DNA of 64,000 nt. Source: Dacryopinax spathularia (taxonomy: Eukaryota > Basidiomycota > Dacrymycetes > Dacrymycetales > Dacrymycetaceae). The stretch spans positions 124,001 to 188,000 of the forward strand of contig JBBPFI010000016.1 of assembly GCA_037974965.1 (NCBI GenBank), read 5' to 3'. Position numbers and translations under genes: made by a program. Below, one piece after another: positions 1 to 11,480 of the stretch. Within the stretch, counting starts at the first letter, position 1, and every line of letters begins with the position of its first letter. The notes under the pieces were generated by a model. The model was not told where the DNA came from. It worked only from the letters and a program-made list of their open reading frames with translations, and ran no database searches.

Positions 1-766
1 AATAATAATGTTAGATGTACGTATGAAGTGCATGTTCCCAATTCCCGCTCGTTTACAAGACCAGACTTTTTGCTCACACGCACCCTGCACGACTTCTTTC
101 AGGCGCAAGCTACCGGTTCCCGCAAAGCACCAAACGCAGGACAGCGTAGGGATAGGTACGAAGTAGCATTCCACTTTCTCGAATACTGTCTACTTACTAC
201 GTACGTACGTATGGGGATAGGGGGTACTAGTGGTCCTATAAGCGACAATACAGCCCTTAACAGAGACATGCTCGTCCGCTCCCTTGCTCATCGCTCACCT
301 CCCGGTCTTTCAGCTCCCAATCTGGGAAAGCGTGTGAAAACGGAAGGGGGGAGGACGAGTGGGAGCGGCCTAGGTAGACAGAGAGACAGCGAGAGAGGAG
401 AAAGGGAGAGAAGAGAGAGAGAGAAAAGAGGAGAAGGCAGCATGCGGGGTAGGCATGGAGCGTGGTATACTTTTTCCTAGAGTGGAGGGACGCGGACAGT
501 GAGAGCAAGAAACCGGACTTCGAGAGGCAGGTTGGAGGGATTTGGTGTGTAGGGTTGGTGGGAGTCGGTACTAGTGACATGCGAGTCGGCAAGATAGTGT
601 ATCACCGGATAAGAGTCGAAAGAAAGGAACTTGGTTGGTCTGTAAGAGCATTGCATACTTCTTTCCCCCTTGCTCGGGCAGTTGGTAGTCAAACGTCTTT
701 CCCCGGGCTGTGGGCTTGTGCATCGGGACAAGCCGTATGGCGAGAGGAAGGAGAGAGATGGACGGC
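1..766. other. Intergenic stretch downstream of the RRM gene
   Basis: I see no convincing gene here; the open frames are short and low in complexity. The stretch lies beyond the stop of the minus-strand RNA-binding protein gene, so its right end should hold that gene's 3' UTR. A purine-rich GA tract runs from about 355 to 445, and a short alternating ACGT repeat sits near 200-211. Nothing else stands out. Confidence 0.6.
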
Positions 767-3662
767 TCAATGACCCATCTCGACCTGCGCCCCCTCATCC
801 CCAGGGCCGGGGACGATGATCCCATGCTCCGCCTCCCTCGCATCGGCCTCATCGGCATCAGCATCATAAGCCGCCGCGGCAGTGGTGCCCTCATCATACG
901 CATACGCATACTCGTCTTCTTCTTCTTCCTTCAGGGTCGGCGCAGGCGGGAAAGCCGGTGGGACACTTCCAAGCTCAGCAGCAGCAGAGGCGTCTTCAGC
1001 TCCGGGGCTCGCTTTGAGCTGCAGGCCCTCGGAGCCTGCGTTCCCTGATGCGCCGGGGTTGGACCCGTTCCCGTTCCCGTTGTTGCGCCTCGACCCACCA
1101 CCTTGTACTCCAGCGCGGGGCGGGTTCGCACACCTATCCTTGCCGTACGACACCCTCAAGTGCGCATACTCCGGCCTGACGCGCATAGCCTCGATCGCCT
1201 TCATCGCGCTCGATATATTCGTAAAGTTCACCCAGGCGCAGTTTTTCTCCCGGAGAGAGTTTATGAGCTCTATATCGCCAAACTCTGAAAAGTCCGCTTT
1301 GAGCCTCTCTTCGCTCCATTTCTCCCAGTCGTCGATATTGCCCACGTAGACGTTCCGGGTCGCCCCGCCCTGGACTGCTACGGCCAGCGCGGGCGGGAGA
1401 GGGTTGGACGACTTGCCCCAGCCGATCTTGAGCCGACGGTTGTTCACGGAGAGACCTTGGATAGAGGCGATGTTGAAGAATGCGAGTGCGGCGGCCGGGT
1501 CGATGAACGTCACGAAGGCGATGTGCTTGTCTTGCATGTACCGGATGCTCTGGAGGACACCGCCCCGGATGGCGTTGCACAGGTCTTCGGTGGTCGTGTC
1601 GGGGTGGATGTTGCCCAGGTAGACAGTGCGCATATTGGGCGCGGCGCCGCTCCCGGGCACGCCGTATGACCCAGCAGCGCCGGCTGCCATGCTGCCCGGA
1701 AGCTGCATGAACTGCTGCTGGGCCTGAGCAGACCCAGCAGGGTTGAAAGGGATGTTCTGGCCCATATTGACCGCTGCGGCGATGGTCGCAGCAGGGATGA
1801 GCGATTGCTGGCCCATCATGCCCATTCCGGCCATGCCCATCGCGGGCTGCATACCGCCCGCAGCAGCACCAGGGAGCATCTTCCCTTGCTGACCTTTGGG
1901 AATGTACGTGCATCGGTCTTTGCCGTAGTTGACGCGCTTGCCCTGCCAGTTCGGCTCCTGCGAGAGCTGCGAAACGGCCTACACGAACAATCGCTCCCTG
2001 TCAGCCTCTGAACTTGCCAAGGGAGCGCATACACATACCTTGATAGCGCTCTGGATACTGAGGAAATGCACGAACCCCACGTTCTTATCCTTGAGGATCT
2101 TGATCTGATCGATCGGTCCAAACCGGCTCAAGTCCTCCCTCAGCATCTCCTCCGTCACATAGTCCTCCAGCCCACCAAGGTAGACGTTCCGACTGGCGTT
2201 ATACTGCATCACCGCGGCCGCGACGGTCTGCGGGACGGGCGTGGCCTTCCCCCACCCGATCTTGAGCTCCAGGCCGTGTAGCTGGAGCTTGCGCGCTTGG
2301 GCTTCGGTGAAGAATTGGAGCGCGGTGCTGGCGTCCATGAAGGATATGAAGGCGCAGTTCTTTTCTGGCAGGAGGCGGACGCTTTCGATAGGTCCGGAAG
2401 AGCGGATGAGCGAGAGCAGCTCGTCGACTGTCCCCGTGGAGGGGAGGTTGCCGATGTAGACTGTGCGCTGGTTCGGGTTCAGAGGGGCGCCAGCAACGAG
2501 AGGGTTCATCATCCCCCCCGCTGCTGCTGCTGCGCCAGCTCCAGCACCGTAGAACGCCGCTGCTGCTGCTGCGCCGGGAGCACCGAGCTTGTTCATGTCG
2601 TAGCCGTAGGCGGCGGCGGCGGCAGCATTGAAGTTCATAGCTGCTGCTGCGTTCATACCCATCCCCAAGCCGACGTTGGCGCCGAAGGCGTTGTTCATGC
2701 CCATCATGCCTTGCATGCCTTGCATAGAAGCAAGACCACCCATCATGCCCAGGTTGAGCGGGGTGCCGTTGAAGCTGAAGCCCGCTGCGGCGCTGGGCGA
2801 GGCGCCATTGGCAGAAGCATCGACGAAGGGGGAGGCAGGAGCAGTGTAAGACCCGTTGATGCTCTGCTGCTGTTGTTGCTGCGTGCCGGTTTGTTGGCCA
2901 GTGAGGGCCGTGCTGCCCTGCTGCTGTTGCTGAGCCGCGGCGGAGGTAATGCTCGGGATCTGGCTGGAAAGACCGTACATCGCCGCGGCGGCAGCGGCGG
3001 ACTGTTGTCCATACCCCTGCATACCGAGTGACTGGCCAGCCTGACCCATCCCCATCTGGCCATACATCCCCTGTCCCTGCATACCGCCCATGCCACCCAT
3101 ACCGCCCATACCCTGCAAGCTCTGCAGGCTCTGCTGCTGCTGTTGCTGGGCATGCAAGCCCGAGTGCTGCTGCGACGCAAGCAGCGCAGCCTGGTGATGC
3201 GGCGCATTGGGACCGTAGCCGTAGTTGGCGTACTTGGCCGCGTTGGCCGCTGCTTGGGCAGCGGCGGCGGCGGACGAGTCGGACGATGTGGAGGATGCGA
3301 GGCCAGAGGCGGTGGAGGCGCCTGCCCCTGGGAGAGAGCTGCCAGGGGACCAGCGAGGCTTCTTATTAGCCGCGTCGGTCGTCGAGTCGTGCGAGCGCTA
3401 TGTACACCAAGTAACATATCAACAACCCCGAGCGCATATATAAGGCAAGACGGAGGGGACGAACCTTCATCAGGTCAAAATCGAAGTAATTAGGGACCTG
3501 CAAGTGCTCTGTAGGCGAATAATGCGCGTGATGCCCGTGCGTATGAGCGGCGTGCTGCGCGAGAGAGTGCGAGTTGTGCGCGTGCGCGAGGGTGTGCGCG
3601 GCGTGGGCGCCGTGGGCGAAGGGCGCGTACTGCTCCAGGGGGGAGTCGTCCATCATCAACAT
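767..3662 (-). CDS. MRN1: Four-RRM RNA-binding protein, Mrn1/Nrd1 type
   Basis: Cytoplasmic mRNA-binding protein of the S. cerevisiae Mrn1 / S. pombe Nrd1 family, which in yeasts controls stability and translation of differentiation and cell-wall mRNAs. Three coding exons (3662-3465, 3397-2039, 1978-767) join in phase 0 across introns of 67 and 60 bases and give 922 residues. The first ~370 residues are low-complexity: His/Ala-rich, then Gln-, Gly-Met- and Ala-rich runs. Four RRMs follow at about 377-450, 460-545, 636-710 and 725-800. Their RNP2 motifs read VYIGNL, VYLGGL, VYLGNI and VYVGNI, and the second RRM is completed only by the splice at 2039/1978. The pairing of RRMs (1-2 and 3-4 separated by a Gln/Met-rich linker) matches the family. 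The tail is acidic. The start chosen is the first ATG of a run coding MLMMDD; an ATG two codons further on is possible. Family call is firm; function is inferred from yeasts. Confidence 0.9.
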
Positions 3663-5231
3663 TTGTGCGAAGGCGCGTGGTGGGCGGCGTTGATTAGTAG
3701 TAGGATGTATGCGGCGACGACGACGACGGCGGCGGCGGCGAAGCGATGTGATGCGATGCGGTGCGGTGTGATGACGATGGGATTGGGAGGTGGGGGTAAT
3801 CGAGGTCGACAAGTGCCGAAGACGAGGCAGAAAGGAGCGTGAGGTGCAAAAAGAGCGGAAGTGTCGAAACGAGTGACAAAAGTGGGCGCGTGCGGGTAAC
3901 GGTAGCACCAAGTGGCAAGTAGCAGGCCAAGCAGTATACGAGCGGAGAAAGGTTTGAAGGACGATCGAAGGATCGAATGTGCAAGGTAGTACGAGCGGTT
4001 CAAGAAGGATGCAAGCAAAGCGGGGACAACGGTCAGAAAGGGTCAAAGGTCAAGGGAAAGGGGGGAGGAGGATGCTCTAAGAGCGTTGAGGGTGGGGAGG
4101 AGGAGTACAGAGGGAGGGGAGCAACGAGTGTGAGTGAAAGGAATGGACACGCACGGTCTTGTGCTGGCTAGATGTGGCCTGAAGGCCTAGTACGGTTCAA
4201 AGAATGGTTGAATGTACGGGGGTGGGTAAGAAGGTGGGAATTTTTTTGTAGTAGGAGTAGGAGTGCTCGAAGAATAAGAGCAAGCAAGCAAGAGCAATGG
4301 GAGAGAAGATGAAGAGGGGAGGGAGGGGAGAATGGACAGCGAGCCGCCAATGACGGGCGATGAGGAAGGAACAGGGTGAGGGGAAGAGGGAAAAAGAGGG
4401 GAGAAGGGGACTGGCTAACTAACTGGAGGGAAGGGAAGGGAAGGGGGGCGAGACACGCGGCGCGAGGATGGAAGCCCTCAGTCGAACGTCCCCCTCACAC
4501 CCTCTCCCTCCTCCAACCCTGGCCACATCCTCCCCCTGCTCACCCAGACCTCGCCCCGACCAGCTTGACACACAAAGACACCTCATACACACACATACAC
4601 TCCCATTCCTCCGCCATCCAATCCACCCATCCAATGCACCCGCCGAGCCGTAAAATGCCGTTCTGATCCCGCTTCGATCAATTTCCCAATTCTTCTTTAA
4701 TGGGCCGAAAGCGGACCCTATGTATCATATGATGATGTGAGGCGCGAGGCGCGTGCACGGACCCCTTGGGTGCTTGACAACCAGGTACCGAGCAGCGTAG
4801 GAGATAGATGTATGCCCTATTATTGTCGCGTCTCGAAGAGGAAAGAGAGACTAACAATGATGATGTCTCCCGATGGTCGGCTTCCTCGCGCCTTTGCCCC
4901 CTTCTAGGTCCTCTACCAAAGAGGGACAGAAAACGCCTTACGGTAAACACGCCTGACTTCGAGTTCAAACATGCGGCGGCATTTGCCCACTACAGCCAAC
5001 TGCGACTTCCCTCGAGCGAATAACCCATCCCACCTAGATGGCACCAAAGACGAGATTTCGAAGAAATAGAATTATGCCACAGAGTTGAGCGTTAAACTTG
5101 CTTCACACATGCGATGACTAGAACAGAAAACTAAACTTCAAAAACCTCCTCTCCTCCATCTCCATCTTCATCGTATCGCCATCTCTCAGTCGCTGCAGAG
5201 AGTCATCCCCTCGAAAGCTGAGAGTGAAGCT
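3663..5231. other. Intergenic: upstream region of the RRM gene and 3' side of TIM50
   Basis: About 1.5 kb with no supportable coding region. It carries the promoter and 5' UTR of the minus-strand MRN1-like gene on its left and the 3' end of TIM50 on its right. A trinucleotide run of CGA then CGG units lies near 3716-3740, a T7 tract near 4241, and pyrimidine/purine-biased stretches fill 4060-4460. Small open frames here look like chance. Confidence 0.5.
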
Positions 5232-7180
5232 CTAGGCCGTCTTCCCCGCGGCGCCAACAGCAGCTCCCACGACGGGCGGTGTCTGCCCCGTGCTCGTTCC
5301 AGGTCCTACAGGAGCGCTCATCGCTCCTGGCCCTTGCTGCCCCTGCTGTCCAGGCGCACCCGGCTGCTGCCCCGCGTGCTCACCCCCCTGCGGGTTCGCC
5401 CCCTGCCCCCCACCAAGCCCCAAATACCCAAACAAACTCCCCTTCATCTCCCTCAGCTGCCTCTGCTTATCCTCCTCGATCATCCTCCTCATCTCCTCCC
5501 CATGCTCCCTAAAATACTTCTGTTCCTCCGCATAGATCTGCTGTGCCTCCGCGCGTTTCTGTTCCAGGTAGCTCATCGGCATTTTCGGGGGAGGGGGGAC
5601 GCTGGGCGCGCCGCCGAAGATTGAGGAGAGGGTGAACCCGCCTAAGCCGGGGGAGTGGCCTTGGGGGTGAGTGCGGTTCCATTCTTCGATCGCGAGTCGT
5701 TTTTGCTCGGCTTCGACTCGCGCGTATTCGGTCGCGATGTCTTTGCCCGCGTACTTTTGCAGGATGGGGCGCACGTCGGGGACTTTGTGGATCGCAATCG
5801 CTACAGTCCACAGGCGTCAGCACCGGCCACGCTCAGCCTATGGAGAGAGGAGCGACGCACATTCAAGGAAAGGAATCAACCCCACAAGCCCCTTATCCCC
5901 CGGCTTCCCATCCCACTTCGGCAGAATAATCGCGTTCTCCGGCTGGAGCGCCGCGTGTTCGGGGACAGTATCGATCATGATGACCTTTGACAAGTCCCGG
6001 TTGAGGTAAGAAAGGTCCTTGACGAGATGGCCGTTATGCATCCGCGCAGACTCGCGGAAGAGCCGGTATTGGACGAAGGCGGTGAAGGGGTCGAGGGACT
6101 CGATAATGGGTTGGGCGGACTGTGGGCGATCCAGTGAGCATTGGGGAGAGAGAATGAGAGGGGAGGGAGGGGACGTACGTAGACGTATTGGGTCGTGAAG
6201 ATCACGATCTCGTAGAACTGGCTCATATAAGCGAGGAAGTAGTCCACCCCAGGTCGCTTAGCAGTCCTCCATCCGTGTTGGCGCTGAACTCTCCGTCAGC
6301 ATCCTTATCTCCATGGACCGGTGTGTGCACGACTCACATCCCAAGTGCTCGTGACGAGCAAATCGTCAATATCGATCACCAACGTATACGGCCTCCCATG
6401 CGGGAAAGGCAAAGGCGGAGGCAGCAATTCCTTCCACTGTGGCTTATTAAAGTAGTCCATCGCCTCCCTTCCCCGCCTCTTGATCCTCGCCAAGAACGTA
6501 TCCTCCACCCCTTGGTCCAGGCCGAGTTCTCGCTCGGTGGGGGTCCACTCGCGACCCATGTACACTACGCCGCCCAGACAGCCGGCGAGGAACAGCCCGG
6601 CCCAGAGACGCGCGAGGTAGCGACGCTGACGGTCGATGGACGTTTGGGTGGAGGCGGCTTTGGCGCCTGTGCGACCTGCGGGAGGGCGGTCGGAGCCTTC
6701 TGGCTGGGCAGGGGTGGGGACATCGGAGGATGAGGTGATGTCGAGTGACGGGAGTGGGGTGGATTCAATAGGAGCACTAGAGGAGGAAGAGGAAGAGGAA
6801 GAGGAAGGAGGGGGAGGAGTAGGCGCTTGTTCGCCTTCTTTTGCTGTTGCTGACCCCGGCGCTGCGCTTGTTGCATCATTGGCCGAGGACTTGGGAGGAT
6901 TAGGAGGTGGATTGGGCGTGCGCTCGGATGTTGGTGGTTGGGTGGGAGTTTGAGGAGGTGCATTAGGCCTGGCTGTAGCCCCTGCTCCTGCTGTCGGACC
7001 GAAGTTCTTGGGCTTTGAGTTCCCGCCATTCGGAGGAGGTGGAGGAGCGCCAGTCGGGGTCGCAAGCGTCCTCCTCGCAAAGATGGCGCTCGCAGCTACC
7101 GCCGACGCCGAGGACGTCGAGCCGAGCAGAACATGCCGTTGATGACGGAGAATTGACCGCCCTGCTAATCTTGCGAGCAT
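5232..7180 (-). CDS. TIM50: TIM50, TIM23 inner-membrane translocase receptor subunit
   Basis: Receptor subunit of the TIM23 presequence translocase in the mitochondrial inner membrane. Four exons (7180-6338, 6283-6179, 6119-5861, 5800-5232) with introns of 54, 59 and 60 bases give 591 residues. The N-terminus is an Arg-rich, acid-free presequence (MLARLAGRS...). A Pro/Ser-rich stretch follows, then one membrane segment at about 192-210, then the FCP1/SCP-like phosphatase fold from about 260 to 440 with the family string [15 protein letters not shown] built across the first intron. The C-terminal ~100 residues are Gly/Gln/Pro-rich. Unusually, the catalytic-type D-x-D is kept (DIDDLL near residue 273), whereas the yeast and human proteins have lost it. 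An upstream in-frame ATG at 7315 exists, but the presequence favours 7180. The gene diverges from EFG1 across 304 bases. Confidence 0.93.
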
Positions 7181-7484
7181 CGTGGACGAGCCCAGCTGAG
7201 AGTCGAGCGAGTCAATAGAGATAGAGAGAAGGAAGGTGTGGTGGCTCTCTTTGACCGTGACGAGCGAGCCGGGTGGACGGAAGCGGCTTGGGGAGGACTT
7301 GCGTCGATGATGCATGAGAATTTACGGTTGATCCCGGGTGGCAGTGCCAGTTTTCGAAGATGGGCGTTTACTGCATTGGAATAGGAATATAGCCTACCTA
7401 CACTTAGTTACTTTGGCAATTGGGCCAGCCTGCTTCAACTCTGTATAATCTCGGGCTCATTACGTATACCCTTACTGAATAACT
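7181..7484. promoter_or_regulatory. Divergent promoter region between TIM50 and EFG1
   Basis: The 304 bases between the two opposed start codons must hold both promoters. The TIM50-proximal half is CT/GA-rich and the EFG1-proximal half is AT-rich around 7390-7470. I see no strong TATA box. Confidence 0.5.
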
Positions 7485-8452
7485 ATGGCCCGCCAACAAA
7501 CCAAAAAGCCTCAACCCTCCACCTCAAGCTCCCATTCCCGCCCACACAAGCCAAAGCCCAAAGCCCACTCCCATCCCTCCTCCCATCCCTCCGACTCCCC
7601 TCATCCCAGCATCTCAAAACTCAAATCCTCCCTGCGTCAAACCCGCCGCCTCCTCGCCCGACCCGTACTCGACGCCTCCAAAAAGCGCGATGCAGAACGT
7701 CGACTCGCCCAGCTTGAGCGCGAGCTGCGGGATGCGCTGGAGGGCGAGAGGGAGCGGAAGATGGTTGCGAGGTATAGGATGGTGAGGTTTTTTGAGCGGA
7801 GGAAGGTTGAGAGGGCTTTGAGGAGGGCGCTGAGGAGGTTGGGGGATCTGACCACGCTTAACGAGAAGGAAGCCGGGAAGGAGGGGGAGAAGGAGCGGAA
7901 GAAGAGGAAGAAGGAGAGGAAGGCGCTTGAGGAGGAGCTCCTGGAAAGGAGGGTTGACCTTAACTATGTCCTGGTATGTTCCTCCCCATTCTCGAGCGTG
8001 TGCTGGGCAGTCGAGCTGACTGGGAGTAGTACTATCCCAAAACGAAAAAGTACATCTCCCTCCTGAAACCCACCACGCCAGAAGCAGAAGCAGAAAGGTA
8101 CAAAGTCCGGGAATCGATCCGCGGCGCAATGGAGAAAGGCGAGCTGCCCTCCGAGCCGGAAGTGGAGTCGAAGCATAAGAATGTCAATTCTTCGGTACTT
8201 GATGGGCCTGTGGGGAAGAGGCAGAAGACATCTGAGCGGAAGGTCAATGGGGGTCATCAGAAGAAGGAGGAGGCTCAGGAGGAGGAGGACGATGGGTTCT
8301 TCGAGGCTGGCAGTGAGGCAGACGAGGAGGAGCAGGAGGCAGAGGAAGAAGAAGAGGCGGATGAGACACACGAGCTCGAAGATGCCGAGGATGAGGAGAT
8401 GGAAGACGACGACGACGACGACGACGACGACGAAGACGAGGAGAGTGAATGA
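7485..8452 (+). CDS. EFG1: rRNA-processing protein EFG1
   Basis: Nucleolar protein of the EFG1 family, needed in yeast for early 18S pre-rRNA processing in the small-subunit processome. Two exons (7485-7973 and 8030-8452), joined in phase 0 across a 56-base intron, give 303 residues. After a basic Ser/Pro/His-rich N-terminus, the conserved block starts near residue 40 (SKLKSSLRQTRRLLARP) and runs through a long helical Arg/Glu-rich stretch to the strings NYVLYYPKTKKYISLL and RESIRGAMEKGELP, which cross the splice and are diagnostic of the family. The C-terminus is a highly acidic tail ending in a poly-Asp run coded by repeated GAC. The tail length is probably variable. Identification is firm from the conserved core. 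Confidence 0.9.
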
Positions 8453-8881
8453 TACGTGGACACCTTTGTTCTTGGAAGATTCCTTTTTGGCTCTTGTGGC
8501 TCAGGATACACAATGTACAGTATAATGCGCATCCCAGTCGGCTCACTTCAATTACCGGACAGTCGCCCGGCGCCTCTTTACTCTTCCAGTCAGAAGAAGA
8601 GTGAACAAGCTTGGTTGATCGATCAATTCCGTATTTCTGTTTTCTATACGTACATACAACGAAAGCCCGGCCGGGCGAATACGCTTCTGAAAAGCATCGG
8701 GACTCGAGTCATGGTAAAAGAAGATGGAAAAGGAGAGAGAAACAGGAAAAGAAAAGCAGCTGCGCCCTCCCCACGCGCCCTCCACCAGCATCTCCAGCAT
8801 CGTCAGAAAAGGAAGAGAAAAGCAGAAGCAGGCCGGTCAATCAAAGTCCGACCTCATCCACTCCTCCAGCATAAACTCCAG
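8453..8881. other. Intergenic between convergent genes
   Basis: The 3' flanks of EFG1 (plus) and of the small mitochondrial-type gene (minus). No gene, RNA or repeat seen. Confidence 0.6.
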
Positions 8882-9208
8882 TCAGTACTGCATATGCTTA
8901 TCCCCCGTGCTCCGATGATGCACAAACGCGTCCTGTTCTCTCCGCCACGCGCGGACAGAGCTGTAGATCCCGAACCCAGAGCCGAACGCTACGACCAGGG
9001 CGAGCGGGTAGACTTCGACGGGCATGGCGGGGAAGGCGTTCATCTGCGAGCAAAGGGGTCAGCGTCACCTTCATTCTTGGTAGGAGAGGCAACATACAGC
9101 GTGCTTGGGGGCTTCGTGTGCCGCAACGGCCAGTCCGCGCCTCGCGGCAACAGGAGCCTGGCGGGCCATGAGCCTCGCACCAGTATGAGCAAGCGTGTTG
9201 GCCAGCAT
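8882..9208 (-). CDS. Small mitochondrial-type single-pass membrane protein
   Basis: Two exons (9208-9098 and 9043-8882), joined in phase 0 across a 54-base intron, give 90 residues. The first ~30 residues are rich in Ala and Arg with no acidic residue (MLANTLAHTG...AARRGLAVA), as in a matrix presequence. A single hydrophobic segment follows (VEVYPLALVVAFGSGFGIY), then a basic, charged tail. This layout, with a PVE-x-YPL entry into one membrane helix, recalls the MLRQ/B12D group of small respiratory-chain subunits, but the match is weak and I would not assign a function. The start at 9208 is preferred over an in-frame ATG at 9334 because only the shorter form begins with the presequence. Confidence 0.6.
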
Positions 9209-10179
9209 ATCGTCGATATCTGTCTTTTTAGAGAGGTGCGGTGGTTGGTGTTGGTTGTTGGGGCTCGAGCTTTCGCTTTGAGTTGGGCCGTGGGTTTGGG
9301 CTGTGGGTTTGGATGATGAGATCGGAAGACTCAAGGGGAAAAGAGCGGGGTTTATATCCCCCTCCAGCAGGTCATGGAACGAGGTGCAAGTCCGGAGTGC
9401 ATGGCATAGTCCGCCATAGCGCGCAGCATGATGTTGCCATCAGGAGGAGGAGGAAAGACCGGAACGCAGTTTGCCGACACTCGCCGCCGCCGCCGTTTCC
9501 AATCTTGACTTCCCTCCCTCCCTCCCTCCCTTCCGCCGGGTGGGAGGACTAGAACAGTCGTTATCGGAACGCCGTTAGTTTAGTGCATACATGCAACGGA
9601 TTGAACAACGGACCAGGTACGGCGGAGGCCGCCGGCGACTGATCCGCTGGGAGAGTGCGGGGGCGGAAGGGCCTGGTATGGGAGTTCCGCTCTGCTGGCT
9701 GTGGCCGAAAGGTCCAGAATTGCGGGATACCGGATTTGGAAGTCGTTCCACCTCCTTTACCTGGCAATGGGCTCTGCGGGAAATGTCCTCGAACGAACCA
9801 CAACATACATCTCCTGCTACAGCCCACCATAATGTACGCAACCCACCCGACCTTCCGGTAGCTGGTTGTCACCACCCAACTGTGGCTGAAGCATCCCTTC
9901 CGCCGCAACACGGAGCTGATGCCCCGACGCTCGCTTCCGGCCAACACCGATGTCGGCGATACGATGTTTTCGGCGTTTAGACCCTGATGCGAAATTTCAC
10001 GACTTTGGCGCTTGCAGAGGCAAGGATTTGCTGTTGGACCAGCTACGACGAGCGCTACTCCCTACGCTACCGCACCTCTTTCCGCGGAAAACACTGTTTT
10101 GCGAAGCACCTACTGGGCTCTGATTAATCCGAACTCTTCTATTACCGCTGCGTCCTTACCAAAACCAGCGCCGCTCACC
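9209..10179. other. Intergenic, divergent promoter region
   Basis: About 970 bases between two divergent genes. It contains a CCCT microsatellite near 9510-9535 and a GCC run near 9483. The open frames on both strands look like chance. No further structure seen. Confidence 0.5.
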
Positions 10180-10848
10180 ATGCCCAGCCCGACAGCGGAA
10201 GAGATCGACGACCTCCTCCTTTCGTGCCGGTATGGCGAGATCGACGACGTCAAGGCTTTTATAGATACGTACGGCGCCCAAGTGGCTGCGGAGGCGAGGG
10301 ATGAGCGGGGGAGTACGGTGCTGCATATGGCTGCTGCTAATGGGCACGATGGTGCGTCTTCACATCCCATTCCCTTCCCTTCCTTCCTGCGCCTCGTGGG
10401 CTGAGTGAAGTGGGGTAGAGAAGGACAGATGTGCTGATTACTGTACTGTGTAGAGCTGTTGAAGTACCTTCTGCCGCTTCTCCCGCCCGAGCTCCTTACG
10501 ACTCCCAACGACTCAAAATCCCTCCCTTTACACTGGGCAACCCTAAACCACCACCTCCCCACCGTCCAGCTCCTCGCGTCCGACCCCAGGGTAGACGGAG
10601 CACACATGATCGCCATTCCCAACGGCGCCGGCAAGTCCAGCCTGGCAGTAGCGGAAGAAGAAGGCTGGGAGGAAGGGGCGGGCTGGTTGGCGGGGAAGGT
10701 GGAGTTGCAGGATCGGGATGGGCGGGTGGGGGAGGGAGAGACGGCGGAGGGGGTTGAGGAGGTTGATGTTGGTGGGGATGTGGAGGAGAAGGGAGAAGGG
10801 CAGGCGATGGATGTGGATGCCCCCGAGGGGGAGAAGAAGAGTGCATGA
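10180..10848 (+). CDS. Ankyrin-repeat protein, Yar1-like
   Basis: Two exons (10180-10351 and 10454-10848), joined in phase 1 across a 102-base intron, give 188 residues. The N-terminal ~120 residues form ankyrin repeats: EEIDDLLLSCRYGEIDDVKAF, then GSTVLHMAAANGHDELLKYLL, whose repeat is completed by the splice, then KSLPLHWATLNHHLPTVQLL. The tail is acidic (VEEVDVGGDVEEKGEG). Size, repeat count and acidic tail fit yeast Yar1, a chaperone that holds ribosomal protein Rps3 before assembly, but ankyrin proteins are hard to assign by eye, so I leave the symbol empty. The upstream in-frame stretch from 10012 looks untranslated. Confidence 0.75.
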
Positions 10849-11156
10849 GCTAATGAAGGGGAGGAGAGATACCCGATTGTGAGATACCCTGCACGACTAA
10901 TTACGACTTTTGAGTGCAGCATGTCCCGGTCACGTCACGACTCCAAATCATCGCGCATATATGCATCAAAACTGATCTCGATGTCTACTGGACGACGACC
11001 CTCTCCTGCGCACACCTGAATACCCTCTTCGCTTCTCATGTGACAAACCAATCAGCACTGTTTGTCAACAACTCCACTGGTCAATCGGCCCGCTCAGGAG
11101 CTTCCGATCGCCACCGCCCTGCACCCCTCCGACCTCTTCTCAGTCTCTTCAACCAC
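10849..11156. other. Intergenic between convergent genes
   Basis: About 300 bases between the Yar1-like stop and the stop of the small minus-strand gene. Nothing recognisable. Confidence 0.5.
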
Positions 11157-11480
11157 TCAACTCTTCCCGCCAGCTCTTGGCGCCGGCGTGGCAGCCCCAT
11201 CAACCCCTCTATCGCCAGGCAAATCCTCCTCCTTCACACCCTCATCCCTAGGTCCCAGCCCAAGTGGGTTGTGAGGTGTAGTCGACGCAGGCTCGGTGAT
11301 CGTCGGGCCTGGTGGCGGGGGTGGGGTGTGCTGGGATGTTGGGGCTTGGGTTTGGGTGGGAGCGGGTTCGGAGGGGTGAGTGGGGGGGGGGCGTTGTGCG
11401 GCGTAGGAAACGTGCAGCCCCCGTCGGGAGGTCAAGAGGGCCGGGCGAAGCGTGAGGCGCAGTGTGCGGAGGGCGAACAT
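11157..11480 (-). CDS. Putative small mitochondrial protein, unknown function
   Basis: An intronless minus-strand frame of 107 residues. It starts with an Arg/Leu-rich, acid-free segment (MFALRTLRLTLRPALLTSRRGL) that looks like a mitochondrial presequence. The rest is low-complexity and proline-rich (PPPTHPSEPAPTQTQAP, PPPPPGP), ending in a charged Gly/Asp/Glu region. I do not recognise a family. The promoter would be shared with the sugar-isomerase gene on the plus strand 470 bases away. The frame could be fortuitous; the presequence-like start is the main reason to keep it. Confidence 0.4.
   Translation of the reverse strand: MFALRTLRLTLRPALLTSRRGLHVSYAAQRPPPTHPSEPAPTQTQAPTSQHTPPPPPGPTITEPASTTPHNPLGLGPRDEGVKEEDLPGDRGVDGAATPAPRAGGKS

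Noticed and set aside
1134-3417. Long alternative frames across the RRM gene
   Set aside because: They are shadows of Gln/Ala/Met-rich repeats in the real frame, which holds four RRMs.
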